Positions 25,698 to 35,111 are shown, counted from the first letter of the stretch. The stretch: 64,000 bases of DNA from Allosediminivita pacifica (GCF_003054175.1 NZ_QBKN01000006.1:1-64000); one strand, 5' to 3'. Numbers and translations: made by a program. Notes: generated from the sequence alone by a model not told the origin.

Positions 25698-27644
25698 TTA
25701 CAGGTGGTCCGGCGGCGTGGCCTCTTCGGCAAGCGTGCTCACGATCTCGGCAAGGGGCGCGACCTGCGTCTGCTTCTCACCGAGACGGCGGACGGTCACG
25801 GTACGCTCCTCGACCTCGCGGTGTCCGATGGCCAGGATGACCGGCACCTTGCCGACCGAATGCTCGCGGACCTTGTAGTTGATCTTCTCGTTGCGGATGT
25901 CGGCCTCGGCGCGGATGCCGGCCTTGCGCAGTTCCGAGACGACCTCGTGCACGTAATCGTCGGCGTCGGAGGTGATCGAAGCAACCACGACCTGCCGCGG
26001 GGCGATCCAGAAGGGGAGCTTGCCCGAGTGTTCCTCGATCAGGATGCCGATGAAACGCTCGAAGCTGCCCAGCGTGGCGCGGTGCAGCATGACGGGGCGG
26101 TGCTTGGCGCCGTCGCGGCCGATATAGGTCGAATCCAGCCTTTCGGGCAGGACGAAATCCACCTGCAGCGTGCCGCACTGCCAGTCGCGGCCGATGGCGT
26201 CGGTCAGCACGAACTCGAGCTTGGGGCCGTAGAAGGCGCCTTCACCGGGGTTCATCTCGACGTCGTTGGTGATCTTGCGCGTGGCGTCGAGCAGCGCCTT
26301 TTCGGCCTTGTCCCAGATCTCGTCCGAGCCGGCGCGCACGTCGGGGCGGTCGGAGAACTTGATGCGGAAGGTCGGGAAGCCGAGGTCGCGGTAGATCGAG
26401 GAGAGGAATCCGATGAACTTCTCGGTTTCCTCCGCGATCTGGTCCTCTTCGCAGAAGATGTGGGCGTCGTCTTGCGTGAAGCCGCGCACGCGCATGATGC
26501 CGTGCAGCGCGCCCGAGGGCTCGTAGCGGTTGCACGAGCCGAACTCGGCCATGCGCAGGGGAAGGTCCCGGTAGCTTTTCAGGCCCTGGTTGAAGATCTG
26601 CACGTGGCAGGGGCAGTTCATGGGCTTGAGCGCGTTGACGGCCTTTTCCCGGGCATGTTCCTCGTCCACTTCGACGATGAACATGTTGTCCTGGTATTTC
26701 TCCCAGTGGCCCGACGCCTCCCAGAGCTTGCGGTCGACGACCTGCGGCGTGTTCACCTCGACGTAGCCGCCGGCCTGCTGCTGGCGACGCATGTAGTCCT
26801 GCAGCGTGGTGTAGATGGTCCAGCCGTTGGGGTGCCAGAAGACCTGCCCCGGCGCTTCTTCCTGCATGTGGAAGAGGTCCATCTCGCGGCCGAGACGGCG
26901 GTGGTCGCGCTTGGCGGCCTCCTCGAGGAAGTTCAGGTGCGCCTTGAGGTCCTCGCGGTTCTTGAAGGCCACGCCCTGCACGCGCTGGAGCATGGGGCGC
27001 GAGGTGTCGCCGAACCAGTAGGCGCCCGAGACGCCCATGAGCTTGAAGGCGTCGGCCGGAAGCTGGCCGGTGTGCTGGAGGTGCGGACCGCGGCAGAGGT
27101 CCTGCCAGTCGCCGTGCCAGTACATGCGGATCGGCGCGTCCTCGGGGATGCGGTCGATGAGCTCGACCTTGAAGGGCTCGCCCGTCTCCTGGTAGTGCGC
27201 GATGGCGCGGTCACGGTCCCAGATCTCGGTGCGGACGGGATCGCGCGCGGCGATGATCTGCTTCATCTTCGCCTCGATCTGACCGAGGTCTTCGGGGGTG
27301 AAGGGCTCCTGCCGGTCGAAGTCGTAGAACCAGCCCTTTTCGGTCACGGGACCGATGGTGACCTTGGTGTCGGGCCAGATCTCCTGCACGGCGCGGGCCA
27401 TGACGTGGGCGAAGTCGTGTCGGATCAGTTCGAGCGCCTGCGCGTCGTCCTGCATGGTGTGAATGGCGATCTGCGCATCATGCTCGATCGGCCACTGGAG
27501 ATCCCAGTGGGCGCCGTCGACGCTGGCCGAGATGGCCTTTTTCGAGAGCGATTTGGAAATGGAGGCGGCGACCTTGGCGGGCGTGACGCCGGCCTCGTAG
27601 TCGCGTGCATTGCCATCGGGGAAAGTCAGGGAAATCGGGGCCAT
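25698..27644 (-). CDS. thrS: Threonyl-tRNA synthetase
   Basis: Charges tRNA-Thr; essential cytosolic class II synthetase of 648 aa, the usual length. Domains in order: TGS (1-60), the editing domain (about 60-240, with [10 protein letters not shown]), then the catalytic core with MNCPCH (zinc Cys), the class II motif 2 region ([28 protein letters not shown]) and motif 3 ([19 protein letters not shown]), and the anticodon-binding domain. It has its own terminator and is divergent from an MFS gene. No T-box or leader peptide is obvious. Confidence 0.98.
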   Translation of the reverse strand: MAPISLTFPDGNARDYEAGVTPAKVAASISKSLSKKAISASVDGAHWDLQWPIEHDAQIAIHTMQDDAQALELIRHDFAHVMARAVQEIWPDTKVTIGPVTEKGWFYDFDRQEPFTPEDLGQIEAKMKQIIAARDPVRTEIWDRDRAIAHYQETGEPFKVELIDRIPEDAPIRMYWHGDWQDLCRGPHLQHTGQLPADAFKLMGVSGAYWFGDTSRPMLQRVQGVAFKNREDLKAHLNFLEEAAKRDHRRLGREMDLFHMQEEAPGQVFWHPNGWTIYTTLQDYMRRQQQAGGYVEVNTPQVVDRKLWEASGHWEKYQDNMFIVEVDEEHAREKAVNALKPMNCPCHVQIFNQGLKSYRDLPLRMAEFGSCNRYEPSGALHGIMRVRGFTQDDAHIFCEEDQIAEETEKFIGFLSSIYRDLGFPTFRIKFSDRPDVRAGSDEIWDKAEKALLDATRKITNDVEMNPGEGAFYGPKLEFVLTDAIGRDWQCGTLQVDFVLPERLDSTYIGRDGAKHRPVMLHRATLGSFERFIGILIEEHSGKLPFWIAPRQVVVASITSDADDYVHEVVSELRKAGIRAEADIRNEKINYKVREHSVGKVPVILAIGHREVEERTVTVRRLGEKQTQVAPLAEIVSTLAEEATPPDHL

Positions 27645-27806
27645 CGGCCTTGTCTCCTCGTCGGTTTGGCGCCCACGGAACGCCCGGTTGCGGGTTATGT
27701 CGTCTGCGCTATGTGCTTCTGTCGTCCGGGGGTGTCAAGCTGCGCCGCGGCGGTGCGGCCGCCCCCTGTGACAATTCCCACGCCAGCCAGAGGAGCCAGC
27801 GGGACG

Positions 27807-29069
27807 ATGACAGAGCAGAGCGCGGAGCAGGCCGTCTATGCCGGACTGACCGAGACCGGAGACGAGGCTAGCCCGGCGGAGGCGCGCAACGCGCTGAGGC
27901 ATGTGACATCGCTGGGCATGACCAAGGTGGCGGACGGTCTGATCGATCCCAAGCTGGTGCTGAGCTGGCTTTCGGGGGCGCTGGGCGCGCCGGCGGCGGT
28001 GACGGGTCTTCTGGTGCCGATCCGCGAGGCGGGGGCGCTGCTGCCGCAGATGCTGCTGGCGCCGGTGGTCATGTCCATGAAGCGGCGCAAGTGGGTCTGG
28101 GCCGCGGGCGCGCTGTGGCAGGGGATCGCGGCGGGCGCCATGGTACTGGCCGGGCTGACGCTGTCGGGGGCTGTGGCGGGCGTGGCGCTTTGCCTTGCGC
28201 TGGCAGTGCTGGCGGTGGCGCGGTCGGCGGCCTCGGTCAGCTTCAAGGACATCCTCGGGCGGACGGTCGCCAAGACGCGGCGCGGATCGGTCACGGGCAC
28301 GGCGTCCTCGGTGCCGAGTGCCGCGGTGGTCGTCTTTGCGCTGTTGCTGATGTCGGGGCTCTTGCAGGACAAGGGGCCGCTGCTGGCGGCGATCGGGCTG
28401 GCGGCGGTGCTCTGGATCGGCGCGGCGCTGGTGTTTTCCACGCTGGAGGAGCCCGAGGCGGAGCCGCAGGCGCGGTTGGGCATCGACCTGACCCCCTGGC
28501 GCGAGGACCCGCAGTTCCGGCTGTTCGTGACCGTGCGCGGGTTGCTCACGGTGACGGCGCTGGCGCCGCCCTATTTCGTGCTGCTGGGCGGCGGGGCCGA
28601 GGCGCTGCAGGGGCTCGGCGCGCTGGTGCTGGCCTCGTCCGCGGCCTCCTTCGTGAGCGCCTATGTCTGGGGGCGGTTGGCGGACCGGTCGTCGCGCACG
28701 GTGCTGTCGCTTTCGGGCGTCTTCGGCGCGGTCTTTGCCGGGCTTGCCGTGGTGGCAGAGGCGCTGGGCTGGACCGAGGCGGGCTGGGTCGCGCCGGCGA
28801 TCCTGTTCGGTTTCATGATGAGCTACCACGGCGTGCGGCAGGGGCGGTCGACCTATCTTGTCGACATGGCCCCGACCGAGACGAGGGCGAGCTACACGGC
28901 GCTGGCCAACACGCTGATCGGGGTGTTGCTGCTTGTGACCGGTGCCTTCGGCGGCGCGCTGGCGCTGGCGGGGCCGATGGCGGCGCTGGCAGGTTTCGCG
29001 GTGCTGAGTGCCGCGGGCGCGGTTCTTGCGCTGCGGCTGCGCGAGGTGGAGGTGAGCGAGGAGCGCTGA
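27807..29069 (+). CDS. MFS transporter
   Basis: A 420-aa predicted membrane protein with about 12 hydrophobic segments. An N-terminal cytosolic part of some 40 residues precedes helix 1 and contains RNALRHVTSLGMTKVADGLIDPK. A VWGRLADRSSRTVLSL loop after helix 8 matches the MFS loop pattern and TRASYTALANTLIG lies near the end. AGAGGAG lies ten bases before the ATG. The substrate is unknown; the gene is divergent from thrS and followed by a DNA glycosylase gene with a 58-base gap. Confidence 0.8.
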   Translation: MTEQSAEQAVYAGLTETGDEASPAEARNALRHVTSLGMTKVADGLIDPKLVLSWLSGALGAPAAVTGLLVPIREAGALLPQMLLAPVVMSMKRRKWVWAAGALWQGIAAGAMVLAGLTLSGAVAGVALCLALAVLAVARSAASVSFKDILGRTVAKTRRGSVTGTASSVPSAAVVVFALLLMSGLLQDKGPLLAAIGLAAVLWIGAALVFSTLEEPEAEPQARLGIDLTPWREDPQFRLFVTVRGLLTVTALAPPYFVLLGGGAEALQGLGALVLASSAASFVSAYVWGRLADRSSRTVLSLSGVFGAVFAGLAVVAEALGWTEAGWVAPAILFGFMMSYHGVRQGRSTYLVDMAPTETRASYTALANTLIGVLLLVTGAFGGALALAGPMAALAGFAVLSAAGAVLALRLREVEVSEER

Positions 29070-29127
29070 CTTCCCTCGGGGCAGGCCTTTGTGCATGATC
29101 CCGCCGCGATTTGCGGAGGGTGGGATC

Positions 29128-29796
29128 ATGCGACGATTCGAGGACATCCTGGACGAGGCGGCCGCGCGTCACGGCGGGCGCGAGGCGGTGCTTGCCGATA
29201 TCGCCGAGCCGAAGTCGGCGGAGGAGATCGCGACCGTGCCAGATGATCGCTGGCTGGCCGAGGTGGCGCGGGGGATCTTTCGCGCGGGGCTGAGCTGGGA
29301 TGTGGTCGAGACCAAGTGGGATGGGATCGAGGCGGCCTTTGACGGGTTCGATACGGGCAAGGTCGCGGGCATGAGCGAGGATCGCTTCGACAGGCTGCTG
29401 GCGGACAGCCGGGTGATCCGCAGCGGGGCCAAGATCGCGGCGATCCGGGACAATGCCGTCTTCATCCGCGAGGTGTCCGAGGCGCATGGCAGTTTCGGCG
29501 CGCGGGTGGCCGAGTGGCCGGGCGAGGAGTTCGCGGATCTCTTGCAGTGGATGCGCAAGGAGGGCGCGCGGCTGGGCGGCAATACCGGCGCGATGGTGAT
29601 GCGCACCATGGGCAAGGACGGCTACATGCTGTCGCGGGACGTGGTGGCGCGGCTGGTCGAGGAAGGGGTGATCGAGGGGCCGCCCAAGTCGAAGCACGCG
29701 CTCACGATGGTGCAGGCGGCGTTCAACATGTGGCAGGGGGAATCGGGGCTGAGCCTGACCGCGATCAGCAAGGTGCTGGCCCGCAGCATGGGCTGA
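29128..29796 (+). CDS. DNA-3-methyladenine glycosylase I-like protein
   Basis: A 222-aa protein resembling the Tag family, which removes 3-methyladenine from alkylated DNA. The helix-hairpin-helix-like segment IFRAGLSWDVVETKWDGIEAAFDGFD and the LLADSRVIRSGAKIAAIRDNA block match. It has no cysteine, so the zinc snap of E. coli Tag is absent, and it is longer than E. coli Tag at 187 aa. This is the common Rhodobacterales variant; whether it excises the same base is unproven. GGAGGGTGGGATC precedes the ATG at 29128. Confidence 0.72.
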   Translation: MRRFEDILDEAAARHGGREAVLADIAEPKSAEEIATVPDDRWLAEVARGIFRAGLSWDVVETKWDGIEAAFDGFDTGKVAGMSEDRFDRLLADSRVIRSGAKIAAIRDNAVFIREVSEAHGSFGARVAEWPGEEFADLLQWMRKEGARLGGNTGAMVMRTMGKDGYMLSRDVVARLVEEGVIEGPPKSKHALTMVQAAFNMWQGESGLSLTAISKVLARSMG

Positions 29797-29921
29797 GGCC
29801 GGCGGGACGCCGCTCGCGCGCGAGACGCGCATCGCCCCGCCCGCCGTCCCGCAGGGGCGACGGACTGCTTGGACTCGCGCGATGCTGCCCTATGGTGGGG
29901 CTCGCAACGAAAGGAGGGCCG

Positions 29922-30659
29922 ATGGCCGAGATTGCGCGGATCGACGGGCCGCGGGGCAACCCGCTGGCCTATGCCTATACCGAGGGGCAGGGCCCCTGCG
30001 TGGTGTTCCTGTCGGGCTACCGATCGGACATGGAAGGCACCAAGGCGGTGCACCTGGAGGCCTGGGCGCAGGCGCAGGGCCGCGCCTTCCTGCGGCTAGA
30101 CTACTCGGGGCACGGCCAGTCGGGCGGCGTCTTCGAGGAGGGCTGCATCGGTGACTGGGCCGCGGACGCCGAGGTGGTGATCCGGCATGTGACCTCGGGG
30201 CCGGTGGTGCTCGTGGGGTCCTCCATGGGCGGCTGGATCGCCTGCCTGCTGTCGCAGCGGCTGGAGCTTGCGGGCTTTGTGGGCATCGCCGCCGCACCGG
30301 ATTTCACCGAGGACAGTTTCTGGGCGGGCTTTTCGCTGGCCGAGCGGCAGAAGGTGATGGAGGAGGGGCGGCTCTTGCGGCCCTCGGCCTTCGAGGACCC
30401 CTATGTCGTCACCCGCAAGCTGATCGAGGATGGGCGCGAGAACCTTGTGCTGCGGGCGCCGTTGCCAATGCCGTGGAAAGTGCGGCTGATGCAGGGCACC
30501 GAGGACGAGGCGGTGACGCGCGAGACCGCGCTGAAGCTGCTCGATCACATCGAGGGCGAGAATGTGCAGCTGACCTTCGTGCGCGGCGCCGATCACCGGT
30601 TTTCCAGCCCGCACTGCCTGGCGCTGATCGAGACCATGCTGTTGGAAGTGCTGGGGTGA
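29922..30659 (+). CDS. Alpha/beta hydrolase
   Basis: A 245-aa predicted soluble hydrolase. The oxyanion region is FLSGYRSDMEGTKA, followed by LDYSGHGQSGG, and the nucleophile elbow is VGSSMGGW with Ser as nucleophile; the late His is in ADHRFS. This Ser-Asp-His set is complete. AAGGAGG precedes the ATG at 29922. It is followed by the histidine phosphatase gene, whose GTG overlaps its stop (GTGA), so the two form an operon with the next hydrolase. The substrate is unknown. Confidence 0.85.
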   Translation: MAEIARIDGPRGNPLAYAYTEGQGPCVVFLSGYRSDMEGTKAVHLEAWAQAQGRAFLRLDYSGHGQSGGVFEEGCIGDWAADAEVVIRHVTSGPVVLVGSSMGGWIACLLSQRLELAGFVGIAAAPDFTEDSFWAGFSLAERQKVMEEGRLLRPSAFEDPYVVTRKLIEDGRENLVLRAPLPMPWKVRLMQGTEDEAVTRETALKLLDHIEGENVQLTFVRGADHRFSSPHCLALIETMLLEVLG

Positions 30660-31246
30660 GGCGGCTCTTCTACGTCACCCACGGGGACGTGGAGATGGAC
30701 CCGGCCACGCCGGTTCCGGACTGGGGGCTTTCGGTCCGCGGCCGGGCCCGGCACGAGGCCTTCGCGGCGCGGCTGGGGCCGGTCGCTGCGGTCTTTTGCA
30801 GCGAGGAGCGGAAGGCGCGCGACGGGGCGGAGATCCTGTGCCGCGGTCGCGGGCTGGTGCCGAAGGCGGTGCAAGCCCTGCACGAGAACGACCGCTCGGC
30901 CACGGGGTATCTGCCGCCCGAGGAATTCGAGCGCGTGGCGGATGCCTTCTTTGCCCGTCCCGAGGAGAGCGTGCGCGGCTGGGAGCGTGCGGTCGATGCG
31001 CAGGGGCGCGTGGTCGGCGCGTTGCGGCAGATCGCTGAGGAGGTGCCAGGAGGGGACGTCGCCGTGGTGGCCCATGGCGGGGTCGGCGCGCTGTTTCGGG
31101 CGCATCTGCTGGGCTCCGGGATCGACCGGAGCCACGACCAGCCGCAGGGGCGCGGCGGCGGGCACGTGATCGAGGTGGCGCTGCCGGATTGGACCTTGCT
31201 GCGGGACTGGACGGCGCTGGAGGACTGGCCGGAGATGGCGGAATGA
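30656..31246 (+). CDS. Histidine phosphatase family protein, variant THG motif
   Basis: A 196-aa protein of the phosphoglycerate-mutase-like superfamily. The N-terminal motif, usually RHG, is THG (LFYVTHGDVEM), so the phosphate-binding Arg is replaced by Thr while the catalytic His remains. The distal VVAHGGVGALF carries the second His. The middle segment AVFCSEERKARDGAEIL and LHENDRSATGYLPPEEFE fit the family. Start GTG 30656 overlaps the previous stop. The Arg loss may change activity; related Rhodobacterales proteins have similar THx variants. Confidence 0.8.
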   Translation: MRRLFYVTHGDVEMDPATPVPDWGLSVRGRARHEAFAARLGPVAAVFCSEERKARDGAEILCRGRGLVPKAVQALHENDRSATGYLPPEEFERVADAFFARPEESVRGWERAVDAQGRVVGALRQIAEEVPGGDVAVVAHGGVGALFRAHLLGSGIDRSHDQPQGRGGGHVIEVALPDWTLLRDWTALEDWPEMAE

Positions 31247-32208
31247 AACTCTTGCTCGGGGCGATGATCGTCCTGCTGGTGCTCGCGGGCGCCGGTGTCG
31301 CCTGGACGCTGCGGTCACCGGAACTGGCCGCGGGACACTTCGATGAGGAGCGGCTCGCCGGGGGCGTATCGGACTACCTCGACCAGCAGGAGGCGCGCTT
31401 CGGGGACATCGTGCGGGGCGTGGAGAAGCGGGTGCTCTGGGCCGAGGCGCCGGAGGTGCGCACCGGCTGGGCCGTGGTCTACGTGCACGGTTTCTCGGCC
31501 AGTTCGGAAGAGACGCGACCACTGCCCGACAGGCTGGCGGCGCGGTTGAGCGCGAACCTCGTCTTCACGCGGCTTGCCGGGCACGGGCGCAGCGGGGCGG
31601 CGATGGCCGAGGGCAGCGCCGGGGCCTGGATGGATGACATGGCCGAGGCGCTGGCGGTGGGGCGTGCCGTGGGCGACCGCGTGCTTCTGGTCGGGACCTC
31701 GACGGGCGGTACGCTGGCAGCGCTGGCGATGCACCGGCCGATGGCCGAGGGCGTGGCGGGCGTGGTGATGCTGTCGCCCAACTTTCGCATCGCGAACCCG
31801 GCAGCGCCGCTTCTACGGGCGCCCTTCGTGTCGGCCTGGCTGCCGTTGGTGATGGGAGATCAACGGGGGTTCGATCCGCAGAACGCCGAGCACGCGCGCT
31901 ACTGGACCGAGCTTTACCCCAGCCGGGCGGTGCTGCCGATGGCCGAGGTAGTCGCGGCGGCGCGCGGACTGTCGCATGGCGCGGTGGATGTGCCGGCGTT
32001 CTTTGCCTTCGATCCGCGCGACAGCGTCGTGGATCACGCCGAGACCCGCCGGGTGGCCGCGGCCTGGGGCGGGCCCGCAGAGGTGGTGGAGGTCACGCTG
32101 GGGCCGGGGGACGACCCTGACCGCCATGTGATCGCGGGCGATATCCTGTCGCCGTCGACGACAGAGACTCTGGCGGAGCGGATCGCGGAGTGGACGGAGG
32201 GGCTCTAG
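31243..32208 (+). CDS. Membrane-anchored alpha/beta hydrolase
   Basis: A 321-aa hydrolase with an N-terminal hydrophobic anchor at residues 1-24. The core has YVHGFSASSEE (oxyanion), TRLAGHGRSG, and the elbow VGTSTGGTLA with Ser nucleophile; the predicted acid and His are in FAFDPRDSVVDH and GDDPDRHV. The ATG overlaps the previous stop (ATGA). It is therefore the third gene of a tightly coupled operon (hydrolase, phosphatase, hydrolase). Likely periplasmic-side esterase or lipase; substrate unknown. Confidence 0.83.
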   Translation: MKLLLGAMIVLLVLAGAGVAWTLRSPELAAGHFDEERLAGGVSDYLDQQEARFGDIVRGVEKRVLWAEAPEVRTGWAVVYVHGFSASSEETRPLPDRLAARLSANLVFTRLAGHGRSGAAMAEGSAGAWMDDMAEALAVGRAVGDRVLLVGTSTGGTLAALAMHRPMAEGVAGVVMLSPNFRIANPAAPLLRAPFVSAWLPLVMGDQRGFDPQNAEHARYWTELYPSRAVLPMAEVVAAARGLSHGAVDVPAFFAFDPRDSVVDHAETRRVAAAWGGPAEVVEVTLGPGDDPDRHVIAGDILSPSTTETLAERIAEWTEGL

Positions 32209-33386
32209 GCCGTGGTCCGGCGCCGCCGGGAGAGGCCCACGCCGAGCGCCATGACGAAGGGCGCGGTGAGGGCCACGCCCGAGGCCACGTGGAGCACCGC
32301 CTGGAAGTCCTGCCACTGGGCGATGAGGCCCGCGGCAGGACCCGCGAGGATTCCGCTGATCATCATGCAGTTCCAGTAGGTTGCGGTGGCCGCTGCCGGT
32401 CGGCCCGTGGCGAAGGACTGCACGTAACTGATGCCGAGTCCCGCGAAGAGGCCGAAATAGAGCCCCTCGAGCGCGGCGCCCGCGACCATCTGCGGGAAGG
32501 TCTCGACCGCGGCCATGACCTGGATCGTGGCCACGGCCAGCAGCGCGGTGGCCAGCAGGGACCGCTTGATCCCGAAGCGTGAGATCAGCACCGGTGTGGA
32601 GAATATGGCGAAGACCTCGATGAAGGTCTTTACGCTGAAGGCGAGGCCGGGCGCGTATCCGGGCAGGCCGACCTCGCGCACATAGAAGATCGGCAGCGCG
32701 GCAAGGCAGAGCGCGTGGGCGCAGGCGAGGCAGAAGATGAAGGCCGCGGCCATGCGCAGGTCGAAGGCCATGCCGACGGGGCTTGCGCCCTGCACGGGGC
32801 CGGGGGCATCGGCGCGCACGTCGTGCGGCAGGACGCGCCACCAGAGCACGAGCCAGACCAGCGCCACCAGCGCGCTGAGGCGGAAGACCATGAGCGGGCC
32901 GAAGGCGTCGGCCACGAGGAAGGCGCCGGCCGGGCCGACCATCCAGGCGGTCGACATCGTGGCGCGCATGTAGGCGTTGAAACGGTCGCGCGGGACGGTG
33001 TGGCGTTCGGCCATGCTGCCTCCGAGGCTGAACATGGTCGAGGCCGCGCTGGCGCTGAAGCCGAAGCAGAAGGCACCGATCGTGAGCGCCGTGGCGAGGG
33101 CCGGGATCAGCGAGAGCACGGTCGCCGCCGTGAGGAAGCAGGCGGCGGAGAAGCCAACCATGGGAAAGACCTGCGCGCCGCCGTCGATGCGGCGGGCGAG
33201 CAGACGGTTGGTGGCGACTGTCGTGCCTACCATCATCGCGGAGTAGACGCTGAGCATCCAGGGCGGCTGGCCGAGAGCCTCGACGAGGAAGAAGCCCATG
33301 AAGGGGATGATCATCGCGCCGCAGGCGGTCCCCGTGAACTGAAGAAACAGGAAGGGGACGAGCGGGCGGAGGGAGGCGGAACGCAT
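32205..33386 (-). CDS. MFS transporter, sugar efflux (SetA-like) type
   Basis: A 393-aa predicted membrane protein with about 12 helices. The early FTGTACGAMIIPFMGFFLVEALGQPPW, GTTVATNRLLARRID and RDRFNAYMRATMSTAWMVGPAGAFLVADAFG match the SetA/SetB group of sugar efflux permeases. It is transcribed away from the next hydrolase; its stop overlaps that of the coupled hydrolase operon by four bases. A perfect palindrome of LacI type lies eight bases before the start codon, so its expression is probably controlled by a sugar repressor. Confidence 0.82.
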   Translation of the reverse strand: MRSASLRPLVPFLFLQFTGTACGAMIIPFMGFFLVEALGQPPWMLSVYSAMMVGTTVATNRLLARRIDGGAQVFPMVGFSAACFLTAATVLSLIPALATALTIGAFCFGFSASAASTMFSLGGSMAERHTVPRDRFNAYMRATMSTAWMVGPAGAFLVADAFGPLMVFRLSALVALVWLVLWWRVLPHDVRADAPGPVQGASPVGMAFDLRMAAAFIFCLACAHALCLAALPIFYVREVGLPGYAPGLAFSVKTFIEVFAIFSTPVLISRFGIKRSLLATALLAVATIQVMAAVETFPQMVAGAALEGLYFGLFAGLGISYVQSFATGRPAAATATYWNCMMISGILAGPAAGLIAQWQDFQAVLHVASGVALTAPFVMALGVGLSRRRRTTA

Positions 33387-33393
33387 GACGGGT

Positions 33394-33405
33394 GTTACCG
33401 GTAAC
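33394..33405. promoter_or_regulatory. LacI/GntR-type palindrome before the SetA-like gene
   Basis: GTTACCGGTAAC is a perfect 12-bp palindrome with a central CG, matching the core of LacI-family gluconate-repressor operators (ATGTTACCGGTAACAT in enterobacteria). It sits eight bases from the ATG of the transporter gene, so a bound repressor would block expression. No LacI-family gene is in the window. Confidence 0.5.
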
Positions 33406-33618
33406 TGAGGACCCTTGCCGCCTCGCACGGCTGTGCGGGGGCCGCAACTGTCACGACCGGGGCGAGCGCGGGGTTCCGCCGCTCCGGCCCGCGGCGGGTT
33501 TCCCCTCCGTCGAAGGCTCTGGTAGGGCGCATCCGAATGATGGCATTGATGTGGCGGGGCAGACGGGCGCTTGATTGCGGAGGCCGGCGGCCCTGTCGTT
33601 TGGAGGGTGACTGGGACG

Positions 33619-34329
33619 ATGCGGGACGCGGTGGTCTTTCTGCCAGGGTTGATGTGCGATGCGCGGCTTTTCGGGCCGCAAATCGCCGATCTGTCGCGCG
33701 AGGGGCCGGTGATGGTCGCACCGCCGATCACCGGCGAGCGGATCGAGGAGATGGCCTCGTCCCTGCTGGACGTGCTGCCGCGCCGCGCGGCGCTGGTGGG
33801 GCACGGGCTTGGGGCCGCTGTCGCGATCGAGATCCTGCGCCGGGCCCCGGACCGGGTGAACCGCGTGGCGCTGATGGGGATCTCGCCGCTGGGCGAAACG
33901 CCGCATGAGGCCGCCGACCGCGATCCGCAGATCATCCGCGTGCGGTCCGGGCGGCTGAACGACGTGATCCGCGAGCAGATCGCGGCGGCGGGCCTCGCGC
34001 CGCGGCCGCACCGGGGAGAGATCATCGGGCTTCTGGCCGAGATGGCGGCGGGACTCGGGCCCGAGGTTTACGTTCGGCAGTCGCGGGCGCTTCAGCGGCG
34101 GCGGGATCCCCAGACCACGCTGGGCCGGATCGCGGTTCCCGCGCTGGTGCTCTGCGGGGAGCATGATGCCCTCTGTCCGGTCGAACGCCACAGGCTGATG
34201 GCCGACCTGATCGAGAGGGCGGGGCTCGAGGTGATCGAGGGTGCGGGGCACTACCCGATGCTCGAATCTCCGGACGAGGTCTCGGATGCGCTGCGCGACT
34301 GGCTGGAAGCGCCGGCGGGGGCGCGCTGA
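33619..34329 (+). CDS. Alpha/beta hydrolase-fold protein lacking the nucleophile
   Basis: A 236-aa protein of alpha/beta hydrolase fold: VVFLPGLMCDARLF (oxyanion region) and a late GAGHYPMLESPDEV with His. The nucleophile elbow is VGHGLGAAVA, so the usual Ser (GHSLG) is Gly. Without a nucleophile the protein probably is not a serine hydrolase; it could bind a ligand, act as a lyase, or be decaying. The rest of the fold and an LCGEHDALCP acid site are intact. GGAGGG is upstream of ATG 33619. Confidence 0.78.
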   Translation: MRDAVVFLPGLMCDARLFGPQIADLSREGPVMVAPPITGERIEEMASSLLDVLPRRAALVGHGLGAAVAIEILRRAPDRVNRVALMGISPLGETPHEAADRDPQIIRVRSGRLNDVIREQIAAAGLAPRPHRGEIIGLLAEMAAGLGPEVYVRQSRALQRRRDPQTTLGRIAVPALVLCGEHDALCPVERHRLMADLIERAGLEVIEGAGHYPMLESPDEVSDALRDWLEAPAGAR

Positions 34330-34375
34330 TCCTGCGGCATTGACCGGGGCGGGCGCGCTCTCTATGTCCCGTCCG

Positions 34376-34750
34376 GCGCGGAGGGCCGGACGGCCGCTGC
34401 GGTGCAAGCCGCGGAGGAAAGTCCGGACTCACCGAAGTACCGGTGCCGGGTAACGCCCGGGCAGGGCAACCTGACGGAGAGCGCCACAGAAAACAGACTG
34501 CCTCCGGCCTGGCCGGGGGTGAGGGTGAAACGGTGGAGTAAGAGCCCACCGGGGCCCTGGCAACAGGGTCCGCATGGCAAGCCCCACCGGGAGCAATGCC
34601 GAATAGGGGTCTCGCGCGCCGCAAGGCGCAGGGCAGCTTCGGCCCGAGAGATCCGGGTTGGCAGCAGGAGCCGGCGGGCAACCGTCGGCCTCAGATGAAT
34701 GGTCGTCGCCCCGCAAGGGGTACAGAATCCGGCTTACAGGCCCTCCGCGC
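34376..34750 (+). ncRNA. rnpB: RNase P RNA, bacterial type A
   Basis: The catalytic RNA that matures tRNA 5' ends, about 375 nt. The first and last segments pair as helix P1 (GCGCGGAGGGCC at 34376-34387 with GGCCCTCCGCGC at 34739-34750). The conserved GAGGAAAGTCCGGACTC is at 34414-34430, with CCACAGAAAACA, GGTGAAACGGTGGAGTAAGA and the 3' conserved ACAGAATCCGGCTTACA in the expected order. Boundaries are set by the P1 ends and may be off by a few bases. It lies upstream of rpmG, so the two may share local transcription. Confidence 0.95.
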
Positions 34751-34792
34751 ATTTTCGGGCCAGTGATCGGGACAAGGGGGCCCGAATCCGCC

Positions 34793-34820
34793 TTGACATC
34801 GCATTGATGACTTGTAGAAG
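34793..34820 (+). promoter_or_regulatory. Sigma-70-like promoter for rpmG
   Basis: TTGACA at 34793-34798 and TAGAAG at 34815-34820 are 16 bases apart and 64 bases before the rpmG start codon. This looks like a housekeeping promoter in a region that is otherwise noncoding. Confidence 0.5.
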
Positions 34821-34883
34821 GCGGGTTCCACGAGATTTCTACGGGTGAGCCGCATTCCGGCGCCCCCGGTGCAGGAGACGACA

Positions 34884-35051
34884 ATGGCGAAGCCGACGAC
34901 GATCAAGATCCGCCTGAACTCGACCGCGGGCACGGGTCATTTCTACGTGACCAAGAAGAACGCGCGCACGATGACCGAGAAGATGACCATCCGGAAGTTC
35001 GACCCGGTCGCGCGCAAGCACGTCGAATACAAAGAAGGCAAGATCAAGTAA
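34884..35051 (+). CDS. rpmG: 50S ribosomal protein L33
   Basis: A 55-aa basic ribosomal protein with the typical start [18 protein letters not shown] and [27 protein letters not shown]. It has no zinc-binding CxxC pairs, so it is the zinc-independent form. CAGGAG lies seven bases before the ATG at 34884, and a terminator follows. Position after rnpB is typical of alphaproteobacteria. Confidence 0.97.
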   Translation: MAKPTTIKIRLNSTAGTGHFYVTKKNARTMTEKMTIRKFDPVARKHVEYKEGKIK

Positions 35052-35080
35052 GACCGGAGTTTCCGGTCTGCTGATCGAGT

Positions 35081-35111
35081 GGCCGCGCGGGGCATCCCGG
35101 CGCGGCCTTTT
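35081..35111 (+). terminator. Rho-independent terminator after rpmG
   Basis: An eight-bp GC stem (GGCCGCGC with GCGCGGCC) is followed by a short T-run (TTTT) 30 bases after the rpmG stop. A smaller hairpin (AGACCGGA with TCCGGTCT) precedes it at 35051-35069. Confidence 0.75.

Noticed and set aside
25695-27806. A plus-strand open frame opposite thrS that joins the MFS gene
   Set aside because: thrS on the other strand is certain. The MFS protein has a proper ribosome site and ATG at 27807, so the upstream extension is noise.
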